Assembly (NCBI GenBank): GCA_002077045.2 | Contig: KZ111144.1 | Coordinates: forward strand, 1,151,865 to 1,215,864 | DNA length: 64,000 nucleotides | Source of the DNA: Rachicladosporium sp. CCFEE 5018 | Lineage: Eukaryota; Ascomycota; Dothideomycetes; Cladosporiales; Cladosporiaceae | Direction: 5' to 3' | In this document: positions 54,433 to 64,000 of the stretch, one piece after another | Layout of the letters: the number at the start of each line of letters is the position of its first letter | How positions within the stretch are numbered: position 1 is the stretch's first letter | Made by a program: the position numbers and the translations under genes | Notes under the pieces: model-generated | The model's input: only the letters and a program-made list of their open reading frames with translations | The model's database searches: none | Told to the model about the DNA's origin: nothing

Positions 54433-56287
54433 TTTTCGTCTTGGTGCCCTATGCGAGTGAGTCACCATGTGCACGACTGGGCGATGAGCAGCGGCTACGG
54501 TGTGAGTAGCAGGCTTCGTCCGGTGCCGTTGTACATAGAGAGTGTATTCATTGCATCTGGGAACACTGACTCAGCCATATCATCCCGTTCCACTCTTCGC
54601 CCTCGTGTCCCCAATTGCTGCTGGAATTTCTGAACTGAATAGCCCACCCAGACCAGGCATTCGCCAAGTCTACCAGCGTGATGCAGCCGGTCGTCACCTG
54701 TACTGGCTTTGCTAAAGATGCCCGTGTCAAGTACCCAGGCAGGTAAGGGAAAGGCAGGGAGAGATACAGAGAGGTACATACATCTGAGGACGGAAAGCGT
54801 GTCTGACCCACGCTCGGAAGTGCCGGAGATTCGCGGTAACAGAGAGGAGACTGTCGCTGCGGCGAGTGGCGTACGCTGTGGCAGGTGCAGTCGAAAGCAG
54901 ATGATGCAGCATATGTGACAGCTTGCAGTGCTGGCCAGTAAGGTCACGTCGCCGACGATGCCGATGGACGGAGACTTAGAGCGATGCTTTCGCGCTCGGG
55001 AGTGTCGAAAAACTGTCGCAGCGGTGCTTCTGACTCACTGTATGCCGGCGCCGAGTAGGTGATACCCGACATGTACCAATGGCTGTGGAAGCAGTGTCGC
55101 ACGGCAATCAAGATGCGAAACAAGCCCACAGCATCAACTCTCTCCCCCTATAAAGCCATTAGCATCGTCACCTCGACCACCGTCGACGACCACCACGAGT
55201 AAAGCCGCGTAGAAGAAGGCCTGCTTGTCAGGCCTTTGGCCTTTGGCCTTCGGGCTGCAGTGAGGATGAGGATGGGGTAGAGGTCGAGGTCGAGGACCAG
55301 GACAAGGTCAAGGTCAAGGTCGGGAGCACCAGCGTGGATGTAGCCTGCGGTGCGAGCCATAATGGTACGATTCATAGGGTCTCGTCAGAGTCGTGACGGC
55401 TATGTCGCTTGCGGGCAATGGCGAACTGTGGCTAGATGCATAGGATCATAGAACGTGAGTCAATACCCAAGACACGTCCGGGCAGAGGGCCCTGCGAGCT
55501 ACTGCGAGTAGCTGTGTTCGAGGTACCTCGAGTACGCTGCTACAAGAGTCTGCTATTGTAGCATCGAAGGAGCAAAGTGTAGTGTCGAGGTCGTTGGGTG
55601 AGCGAAGGTCTGGGAGAGACTGTGGGACGGAAGAGAGTCGTTGAAGTGGCCAAGAGGCGTAGTCGCTGCAACGGCCAAGTCCACTGTGAGATGCGAAGTC
55701 GTCGGAATGGCAGCACGCTGAGGAAAGCCGATAAGTGCCGTACAGGTCCAGGACTGCGGCATGATGATTGCGTTGTAGTGGCGTGTGTAGTCCAGGTGCC
55801 GCGGGGATCCGTCTGGAATCCATCGAGGAGAAAGACCGAAATGAACCTGCTCATCATCTCGACGCCCCTCAACAATTGGCGCGTTCTAGCATGCTGGTTC
55901 ATAAGTACCTTCCAACAGTGTAGAGCAAAGTCAAAAACCAGCGGGGGAGTGCGCATTGAGTACCTGCCAATGCCGTGTAAGCCAGTTGTCGACGTCTACA
56001 TATGTATCCGAGAGCTGTGATTCCGACAGCGCGATGCTTCCATTCAATACTGACTCCATCGACACATGATGCCGCATCTCTACCTCACGCCGCACGGTAG
56101 GTGAAGCTGGACCTAGCCGAGTTCGCAATACGATGTTGGTGAGTGGGACAAAACAGCGCTCAATGTTGCTACCATGTCTATAGTGAGAGCTACAGACACC
56201 ATCAAGCCACCTCGCCGACACCCAAGATCAAGTAGCCACACTCGGCAGCATCTCGACAACAAGGGACATCAGGCATCAAGACGATAA
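54433..56287. other. Gene-poor region beyond the right arm
   Basis: About 1.85 kb with overlapping frames on both strands (longest about 150 codons), none with a recognisable domain. An imperfect hexanucleotide repeat of GGTCGA/GGTCAA type lies at about 55280-55325 and generates an artificial Asp-Leu repeat frame. Confidence 0.5.
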
Positions 56288-56451
56288 GCCGCGGACGTGA
56301 CTCCGGGGCATAAAAAAATAGCAACGCAAGTAAAACAAGCCGCGGAAGTTACTCCGGGGCATCAAGAACAGTAACGCAAGTAAAACAAGCCGCGGAAGTT
56401 ACTCCGGGGCATCAAGAAATAGAAAGCAAGCCGTGGAAGTGACTCCAGGGC
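56288..56451 (+). repeat. Hairpin-repeat cluster 3 (four copies)
   Basis: Copies at 56288, 56339, 56389 and 56430, with periods of 51, 50 and 41 nt and A-rich spacers. The first three carry the C/G stem pair, the last T/A. The cluster starts 17 nt beyond the stop codon of the minus-strand CCCH zinc-finger gene (stop at 56468-56470), with the same polarity relative to the gene as clusters 1 and 2. Confidence 0.9.
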
Positions 56452-56467
56452 ACTCGTTCGCGACCAC

Positions 56468-58002
56468 TCATTCCTCCTCCTCAGCGTAGTCGAGAGACTG
56501 CTCATCGTACGCAGCCCTCTCCTTGCCGAAGTTGTCCACCGCAACTGCATCGCCGAGGTCGACATCCATGCCATCGTGGTGCTGCGCGTGGGATGGAGCC
56601 TCGCTTGCGGTATCCATGCGAGTCTTCTTCAAGGCTGGCTCGCCCTCGCTCTCTACCTCACGTGCAGCTGCCGCTCGCTGACGCGCAGTTAGTCCAGGTC
56701 CACGCTTGGGGCCCGACTTGACGGGCGGCGCTTGCTGTTGCTGTTGCTGCTGCTGCTGCTGCTGCTGGGTCGAAGTGATAGAGGGAGCTGCCATCATCGC
56801 GCGTGGAACGCTTGGACGACCGCTTGGAGCACTCGGAGCAGACGTGCCGAAATCTGTCACCCAAGCCCGCTGGCCAGTGCTGCTTATCGCATCACATCCG
56901 ATGCATTGCCCTATTCCACCAGGCTGATAGTAGTACGTATACTTAGCGCCCGAAGCATGTGTATTGGTCCGCTGCAAGACTTCACCGTCATACGGATCAG
57001 CAGCTGGCTGTGGTGGCGGAGCGGGAACACGAGGTAACAATGCTGGGGCGGGCGCTGGGCCCGACACTGGAGCCGGGGTGTAGCTCGACTGAGGAGCTGG
57101 GGGAAGGCGCGGCAGAGGACGCGGCCAGTAGCTCCCTGGTGGAGCAGTCGGAGCACTCGGTCCCAGAGCCGGGGTGAAGCCTGATACTGGAGCTTGACCG
57201 AAGCTCGAGGCGGGGAGCTGGCCGTAGCTCGAGGGGGCTGGCAAGGGAAGAAAGCTCGATGCTGGACCCGGGGTGAAGCGCGGTGCTGGACCAGGGAGGA
57301 AGCGGCCAGCGGCTTGCGGCGGGACATTGTACTGGCTTGGGCCAGGAGCAGTCGGTGCTGCAGCCCGGTTGTACTTGCTCTCCCGCTGCGTCGGTCCGGG
57401 AGGCTTCAGATACGCGCGAGGACGAGCGCGCACGTCTGCGGGAAGCCAGTCTTCCTCGTCCAAGACTTCCTGCAGCGTCATACCCTGCCAATTGGCGCAG
57501 AGTTTGCTCAGAGGCATGGGCTTGGGGACGACCTCGATCTTGTCCCAAGACATGCCCTCCTCACGAACCTTGTGCCTGTGCTCCCACTCCAGCAAGGTAT
57601 AATCCGGCACTCTCCTCATCACCAAGTTCCAAGTCCCGTGGTTCCTATTCGACGACTTCGGGACATTACACGTCGCATTCCCAAGGAAATGGCGGCACCC
57701 CGAGCAGGGGTCATTCGCGCCAGTACGGTTCTTCTTGTCGCACTGTCATCTGTCAGTCTAGCCGATACCATAGTCGCACGCGCGCGACATACCTTCAAGC
57801 CTCGATTGAGGCAGCGCTCGCAGATCACGCCCATCCTCATCCACTCATCGTCGACCGGCAGGCTTGCATGCTCCGGCAACGGCTGCATCGCGGGATCGAG
57901 ATTTGCATGGTGCAGGCCATTGCACCCCTCCCCATTCTTGCACTCTCCCCTCGGCCAAAGCGTGCACGCCCTTCTCTGCGAGTTCACTTCGTCGCGTTCC
58001 AT
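56468..58002 (-). CDS. CCCH zinc-finger protein with Zn2Cys6-like cluster
   Basis: 494 aa from exons 58002-57793 and 57742-56468; the 50-nt intron (GTATGT...GACAG) is phase 0. Near residue 13 a CCCH finger has exact C-x7-C-x5-C-x3-H spacing (CTLWPRGECKNGEGCNGLH). Across the splice junction a six-cysteine cluster ICERCLNRGLKC...PCSGC...ATC resembles the fungal Zn2Cys6 fold. A tryptophan-containing segment (YTLLEWEHRHKVREEGMSW) follows, then a long Pro/Ala/Gly-rich region, a polyglutamine tract of 12 Gln, and an acidic tail. Probably nuclear, nucleic-acid binding; target unknown. A hairpin-repeat cluster begins 17 nt past the stop. Confidence 0.75.
56732..56768 (-). repeat. CAG-type trinucleotide repeat encoding polyglutamine
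   Basis: Run of CAG/CAA codons (CTG/TTG on the plus strand) encoding about 12 consecutive Gln in the CCCH protein; prone to length variation. Confidence 0.85.
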
Positions 58003-60064
58003 TGTTGCGATTGCTGCGGTTGCGGTTGCGGTTGCGTTTACGTCGAGAGTCGAGAGAGTATACTTGCAGTCTTATTATGCTGCGAATACCCTCAACGCGT
58101 CTAGACATGGATTTGAGTCGCGATGGCGCGAGAGCACGCTAACCTGTTGCGGAACTTGCGCCGCAGTGCCATATCAATCATACTTCCTCGACCATCAGTA
58201 TTGCTGACCCATTCTGGAAACATTTCGCTCATTCGTCGCAGTCTCCGTTACCGTGACCTATTGACCGGTGCGCCAGACGAGACCTCACCATTCCGACACT
58301 ACACTTTTCACCAATTGTCAATCCACGACAGGGCTCTACATACGCCTCGAAATCTATCACTTGCACTCTGTCGCCAACGCAGCATAGTTTGCGACCACTG
58401 CATGGTCGCCAGGTTTCCACTCTGGACAAGGAACGAGACGCTTGAAGATCCGCATCACCTTGGCGTCCAAGTACTCTGAGTAGTCCCTCGAGCACTGCGA
58501 CTACCGCAAAGCTACGCTTTCGTTCATGATCAACGATGTCTATCACCGTGGAGAGCATGGCAGCAAATGTGAACGGAGCTTCGACCACACGCTACCCACT
58601 AGGTTAACTTCATCACGAGCGGCATTATCGTACAGTAGCGTGAGTTCCTGGAGTGAATCGTTTTACCCAGAGAGAAGTCTGGAGCGAGGACGGTGCACTA
58701 GAGCGGGAGCTGCACGAAAGAGGCACGACACTTCGAGCTGATCTGTGCCTCTCGCTGAAACGAGGACGATGCGCAACGTCTTGGCCGTGCAGCAATCGCG
58801 CTGCTAGATCGTGGGTACGCTAGCTTCATACAATTGAATACTTTAGCCACGCAACTTCGGCCATCGCATTCTTGCTGTTCCCACTGCTACCTTCGCCTTT
58901 TGACTTTGAGGTGCACATACTTAGCATAGCTTCAAGCAGCCAGTATACTTCCGCCGCCTCGCGCGAAGCGTGCTTGGTCTTCCTGAGTAAGTTCAAGTGC
59001 TTAAAAACGGGCATTTCTTCGATCGCCGTGCAAGTCCTATGCTTCTTCTCTCCTTGCAGTCCATGTTCGATCTCGATGAGCTCATCCGCCATTGTTCATG
59101 TCCAAGCACTTCGGCATCTGTCCCGCCCCTTGGACCTTCACGTGCTCGCATAATTACGATCAGATACCAGATCCACAGTCATCGCCGCCATAGCGTCTAC
59201 AGGAGGGTGGTATATGCGCTTCTTTTCGGCAATCCGACCTTCGTCTGCATCGCCCTTCTGTGCATTCCTGCCCTCGAGGTCTGCTCTGCTCCACAGCAAC
59301 ATGCGTAGGCACAGCACTGGTCATGCACCCACCGTCAAGGTCTCTACCCATTGCTCGGCCGATCAATGGATGACCAGGGTGGACGAAGCGTTGAGCAACT
59401 CGCCTTCAAGCCTTCCGGAAGCAGCTTCATCGCCGGCATCACGTGCAGGTCCCTGCCTGACGACAGTGCTTACGAGAACGCACTTGAACACCGCCGAAAG
59501 GTGAAGAAATGTCGAAAGCCCAGTCGCCAAGCAGCGCAGCCCGGCAATGCAGTCCAGCGCGGGGACTTGCTTTATGGTGACGGAGTTGGCCAGCAAACAG
59601 TGCAGCCTCGCGAGGCATATATTAGTCTCAAAGGTAGACAACTTGTCACCCCGATGAATGACCATGCAGACCAAACGCAAAGCATCAAAGCGAGAATGTC
59701 GAGGGGGACGCGTAGCGGATTTGAACCTTCCTTTCGTCGATGCCACCCCTGTAACAAACGAATGTGCTATACCTGGCGTAGGGTCATGTATATTATACAG
59801 AGTACATTGGGCTTGCGTATGCGGACAATTTGGGGGTCGCGTAAGCCCAAGGGAACTTCCATAATGGATTGATCTCGGAGGCAGAGCCAGTAACTACAGG
59901 TACAATGCAATCAGTCTATGCAAGGCGTCCGTCCAGCCTCCATGTATGCGTCCGCGAGCCTGTGTAAAATAAAGACTCATAAAATCTCCAAAAGGATGAA
60001 CGTTTCATGCCATCGCGCTGCACCTTCGTTAGTGACAGATTGGAACACGGAGACCACAAATAGA
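58003..60064. other. Gene-poor region with weak open frames
   Basis: About 2 kb without a convincing gene. The most protein-like frames are minus 58826-59092 (88 codons, ATG, MADELIEIEHGLQGEKK, no known domain) and minus 58229-58588. A B-box-like sequence near 59720 lacks a partner A box. Confidence 0.4.
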
Positions 60065-60138
60065 TACCGGAATCGAACCGCGGATCTCAGCATGACCTTG
60101 AGTACAAGTGCTGCGCATTACCCCTGTGCTACGACGGC
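60065..60138 (-). pseudogene. Degenerate tRNA-Thr(TGT) with a 9-nt intron
   Basis: The minus strand starts GCCGTCG, then an A-box/D-arm TAGCACAGGGGTAATGCGC. A perfect 5-bp anticodon stem CAGCA/TGCTG encloses CTTGTA plus a nine-base insert at the canonical intron site after position 37, giving anticodon TGT. The 3' half has failed: only three T-stem pairs remain around TTCGATT, and the sequence after it does not pair with the 5' acceptor strand. A tRNA relic or tRNA-derived insertion. Confidence 0.5.
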
Positions 60139-60833
60139 CTGTTGGGAGCTGGAGCGGTTACAATTCAATATGTTGATTAGCGTGTGAAAGAAATCCCAGA
60201 CTGGCTAGGTAGGCCTCGCTCACAACTTTGCTTCTCCCTTGCTTCGTTTCTGCTCAACACATCGAGACATCGCAACGCACACTGTGTGGAACGGACTAGA
60301 CTTACATGTACATCACCTCCAATTTTAGCACCCGTTATGGCCTCAAGTTTAGGGAATATCGAATGAATAACGCCGGGGGACTGTCACTCCACGCTCTCGC
60401 ATACCCCACTGCTGCGGGAGTGACCTTATCCGTCAGTGAAAAGCGTGCCCACATCAGCCATGTAATGTCCGATAGCTCTTGGAACCTGTCCGTTATGTAG
60501 TATGATGCATGAGGGAGAGCGTACAATGCAAATACATGAACATTTGTGCCTCCCAGTCTCGACTTCGAGCCCACATTCATGCCAATGATGGTGCTGCACG
60601 TCTACACTACTACGTCGGTCAATGTATTCACCTCTCCTGACAACACTTCAGCTACATCGACTGCCGATGCACTTCGAGACATGCTTATCGAGCAGGGACT
60701 ATGGAATGAGACGGATCACGCGGACGCGAAGACAGGGAAAAGTGGTGCATGGTCTGATTACGGTATGTAATCTTGAACACGCCAGGCGAGCGCTGCACTC
60801 TCGCGCATCGACCGGCGGAACCCAAACACAGTA
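60139..60833. other. Intergenic region before hairpin cluster 4
   Basis: Short frames on both strands only (60335-60580 minus, 60546-60770 plus). No feature recognised. Confidence 0.45.
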
Positions 60834-60977
60834 GCCGTGGACGTTACTCCAGGGCATCAAGACGAAAAGCCGCGGAAGTGACTCCGGGGCATCGAGAGAC
60901 CAAAAAGCAAGCCGCGGAAGTGACTCCGGGGCATCGAGACAACAAAAAACAGCAAGCCGTGGACGTAACTCCAGGGC
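60834..60977 (+). repeat. Hairpin-repeat cluster 4 (four copies)
   Basis: Copies at 60834 (T/A), 60869 (C/G), 60911 (C/G) and 60956 (T/A). The cluster ends about 100 nt past the stop codon of the minus-strand coiled-coil gene at 61078-62531, again in the orientation seen after the other genes. A short plus-strand frame through it encodes a repetitive peptide, but that is a by-product of the repeat. Confidence 0.9.
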
Positions 60978-61077
60978 ACTCTACCATGATTGACCTCCCA
61001 ATTCGACTCGACATTGACCTGAGCCGAGCAGAACAGCAGCAGTGAGTTCCCGGCCTATCGGCGGCCAGGAAAGGGCT

Positions 61078-62531
61078 CTACGAGCGACCAATCGCCTTGG
61101 AATCAAGCCTCATGAGCGACACGAGCCCGTTGTAGAACTGCGTTGCGTCGCCCATGTAGAGCGATTCGTCCGAATAGCGGTTGATGGCGCCGTATTCACG
61201 CAACGCCTTGCCGACTTGGCCATTGCGCTCAGTGACCGACTTTTGCCAGCGCAGGAGCGTTGCCTTGAAGTCAACGTCCGCCTTCCTGCAACGCATCACC
61301 CAGTTGGTGAGGCCTTCGAAGGTCGGCCTGGTCTCCTCGACGTCGTCCCATCCTTCGCAACCATACAACGTACGCTCGTTCCTCTTGGCGCGCACGAGCA
61401 AGACGTACTGTTCACACACCCTGGGCAGGTGTAGGCCGAGTTCATCGGGGGAAAGGATTTCCTCCCAGACGTTGACATCCGGAGCAATCGATTGCGTTGG
61501 CGCTGGCAACTGCGCATCCCGGTAGGTGCGCTCGGAACGAGGCTCCTCCACAAGCTCCTCCACAGGCGTCTGCGAGGTCGACTGGTCGACCGGTGATGGC
61601 GAGATCGAGGCTTCTTTCATCACCGCGGTCAACAATGGCTCCGGGTCGCTCGCTGCTGCTTCGTCTTCTGCTTCGGCAATTATGCGCTTAGCTTCCTCGA
61701 GCGCCTCCTTTGCCCTTTCTCGTGCCGCGGTCCTCGCATCAACAATCTCCTCTGGACCGCCAAACATCTTATAACTGCGGCCGACGCTCATATACGCCGG
61801 TCCCACCGTCTCACCAATGCCTTGCGTAGGGATACGCCTCTCTGGCAGGGCGTGACCAGCATGCAGCAAAGAAAGTAAGCCGTGACCCTGCTGGACCAGG
61901 GTATCTGACGTGGCCAGTATCTTCGTCATGTCCACCTCTTCCTTCATCAACTTCGAGTGCTTATCCTCGTCCTCGAAGTCGACCCAGTTCGCTTCGTCAA
62001 ACGACATAAGCTCACGCTCTCCCTCCTCGGTCATCCTGCCGAACCGCTGCATTATGGCGTCCGGATTGCCCTCCTCTGGACTGCGTGTTAGCATAGGGTC
62101 AAGTCATGATGCAGACACCGCGCGGGAGCATTACGTTGGCAAATACTTTGCAACATTTCCTCTTGGCCGGCCAGGGATTCGCGGAGCACTGCCACGGTCG
62201 AAACCAGGACCGGACATCCTTGCTGCGCCAGCTCTAGCTTGACGCGATTTTCGTCGAGCTTGCTGGTGTCGTTCTTCCGCAAGCCGGGCTTGAGGCGAAG
62301 GAGGTCCTCCTCAGCCGCGACCTTACCCTCCAATTCGACGATCTCGGCCGCGCACCTCCTCTGCTCGGCGACAGCCTATTCTTTGTCAGATGTGGAACAT
62401 ATTGCCGCATACGGATGTATTACCTCGTCGTACTCTCCCCTCTCGAACATGTAGCGACATGCCGGACACCCCATGGTGAAGTCCGGGTGCTGACACAGTA
62501 CGCTGCAGTCCTCGAACATCTGGCGAGACAT
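61078..62531 (-). CDS. Uncharacterised coiled-coil protein, three exons
   Basis: Predicted 448 aa from exons 62531-62424, 62375-62135 and 62075-61078. The introns are 48 nt (GTAATA...ATAG) and 59 nt (GTAATG, branch GCTAAC, TCCAG). Exon 1 holds a Cys-rich segment (CSVLCQHPDFTMGCPACRYMF) that may bind metal. Exon 2 is a charged coiled coil (AVAEQRRCAAEIVELEGKV). Exon 3 has acidic segments, a long helical stretch (ARERAKEALEEAKRIIAEA) and a C-terminal WVMRCRKADVDFKATLLRW block. The ATG at 62531 is the first in frame after a TTG; an earlier exon is possible. Family not recognised. Hairpin cluster 4 lies about 100 nt downstream. Confidence 0.65.
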
Positions 62532-64000
62532 TTTGCGGTAGTCGTTCGTGTAGAGGAAGCGGAAGTCGGTCAAGATAGTCAAAATTCACGTTGCGAACTA
62601 ATGTCACGGTATCACGCGAATTTGTTGGAGGATAACATGTATGTACGTGCGCGTGCGACGCCCGCTCGGGCCGGCACGCCTCAAGCGAAGCTCGGGCATA
62701 CTACACAATATGTACATGCCAACATCTTGACTATTGGAATTGGAGGCATGCATCAAATGATCTTGGCAGTCATGTTCCACAAGGAACACTGATCGTGGGT
62801 CAACTGAAGGGCCACAGGTCAAAGGCCATAGATATTGCTACTTCGCGATCCACTTCTACTATAGACGAGTACATCAGCTCAAGGCATTCCCATACATTCC
62901 CAGTACCCAGCGGAAAGCAATACACTTCCAGGCTAGTCCTGACAGCATGGCGCCTCGACCAATGCGATCACACCTCCGCCATTGCATTTTGCCCATGTAG
63001 ATTGGCAATATCATCGTGTCGTGGTCGATAGCGGTGCGCCTAGATGAAGCTTGGTTCACTAAGAAAGCTGGCGCGTGTGCTCTTGGGTGAGATCGGTGAA
63101 CAGAGATGTAGATCAGGTGGAAGTTGCGGCGTGGGCCTAGAGGCATCTTCTTCGTCGGCGGTGTACACGAGGATGTGAACTTGGCATTGCCGTTGTTCGA
63201 GTTGCTTTGGGTGTCCAGCGACCAAGTCCAACCCGAAGAAGTGTCATCCTCTTCACCTTTCTTCTCAGCCTTCGCGAGCGTATCACCGGCTAGCGCGACC
63301 GTCAGCATGCATAAGGGGCCTGACACATGGCTCCAGCTGCAGCATACATGCGTCGGGGTCGAAATATGGGTCTTGACGATTGCGACGCAGGCTAGGGTTT
63401 CCTCAGCTCAGTAGCTGCTGTCAGATCGGCACGTTACGTATGAGGGCGGGTCCATGATGAAGTAGACGCAGCTCGCCAATTTGAGGAAAGTACCAAGATC
63501 CGCGGAAGTACGCTGCCCCGTCCGACCCAAGGTCCATGATGTTTGCGTGTCCGCAAGATAACGAGCCGCAATCGGCAAAGCCAGCTTCCCTGTCACGGGG
63601 TGATCCCATGCATGCCGCATAGACTGACCTCCTGCCCGGTCCTGTCACCATGTCCACTGCACCGCCATGTCCACTGCGCCGCCAGGCTTGTTGGACCACA
63701 GCAGCTGACTGCCAATGCACCTTACCTTCCAAGCATAATGGTAGACCGGAAAGAGCTGACAGTGGCTACAGCGCTCGGTTGCGCCCTTGTCCACACTCGT
63801 TACGCAGCTCGTTCGTGGGCCGAACGGGCGTGAGATGCGCAAGAGCGTCTAGAGTCCAGAGAACCAATCCGTCCATCTCTTACTCGCTCTTCCACAACCG
63901 CCACAACTATCGCACAGCATGCTGGTGCCCTCGCCACCAAGCATCGTCGTTCGTCCAGAGGCTTTGTTCCTACTGTGTGCGCATGAATCGACTGCACTTC
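62532..64000. other. Right-end region without a convincing gene
   Basis: Promoter side of the coiled-coil gene, then about 1.3 kb with frames on both strands. The longest is minus 62874-63326 (150 codons), beginning with a hydrophobic segment (MSGPLCMLTVALAGDTLA) that could be a signal peptide, but no family is recognised. A short direct repeat (CCATGTCCACTGC, twice) lies at about 63648-63680. Confidence 0.4.

Noticed and set aside
53971..54474. 167-codon minus frame with repeated VTPGHQK peptides
   Set aside because: It runs antisense over the helicase end and the hairpin cluster; the peptide repetition simply reflects the DNA repeat.
55280..55325. Asp-Leu repeat peptide frame
   Set aside because: Produced by a hexanucleotide microsatellite; no flanking coding signal.
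57194..58207. 337-codon plus-strand frame
   Set aside because: Antisense shadow of the CCCH zinc-finger gene, which has zinc motifs and a consistent intron.
59690..59760. tRNA-like B box (GGTTCAAATCC on the minus strand)
   Set aside because: T stem does not pair and no A box or anticodon arm could be placed upstream.

Overview
The window is a filamentous-ascomycete nuclear segment. The short GT-AG introns with CTGAC or CTAAC branch sites, the SAGA subunit Sgf29, ER Hsp70 Lhs1, the Misato homologue Dml1 and several HET-domain genes all point that way. A Dothideomycete is likely. A diploid or hybrid black yeast of the Hortaea type would fit the duplicated, few-percent-diverged content, but that identification is inference.

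The dominant feature is a large inverted duplication. Positions 1 to about 22142 reappear in reverse complement at 31873 to about 54432, with the same gene order and intron positions. The pairs are: DEAH helicase (227-2480 / 51919-54172), a dead DExH helicase, a broken HET gene, DML1, a 233-aa unknown, LHS1, a NIPA-type transporter, a membrane protein and the tail of an LCAT-like hydrolase. The arms differ by a few percent in exons and much more between genes. A run of exactly 100 N (31773-31872) lies at the inner end of the right arm. It truncates one gene on each side: an acid phosphatase on the left and the LCAT-like gene on the right. The simplest reading is that two haplotype or homeologue contigs were joined head to head; a true 22-kb palindrome is the alternative.

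The single-copy spacer (22143-31772) holds the rest of the LCAT-like gene, a third HET gene, SGF29 and the 5'-truncated phosphatase. The flank beyond the right arm (54433-64000) is gene-poor. It holds a CCCH plus Zn2Cys6-like protein (56468-58002), a three-exon coiled-coil unknown (61078-62531), a tRNA-Thr relic and long stretches with no convincing gene.

The least explained element is a 22-nt hairpin repeat. It forms four small clusters (about 21 copies), each immediately 3' of a gene and always in the same orientation relative to that gene. Its stem varies between C-G and T-A at one pair with perfect covariation in 19 clear copies. The window is also rich in decay: all three HET genes carry disabling lesions, and one helicase gene is broken differently in each arm.
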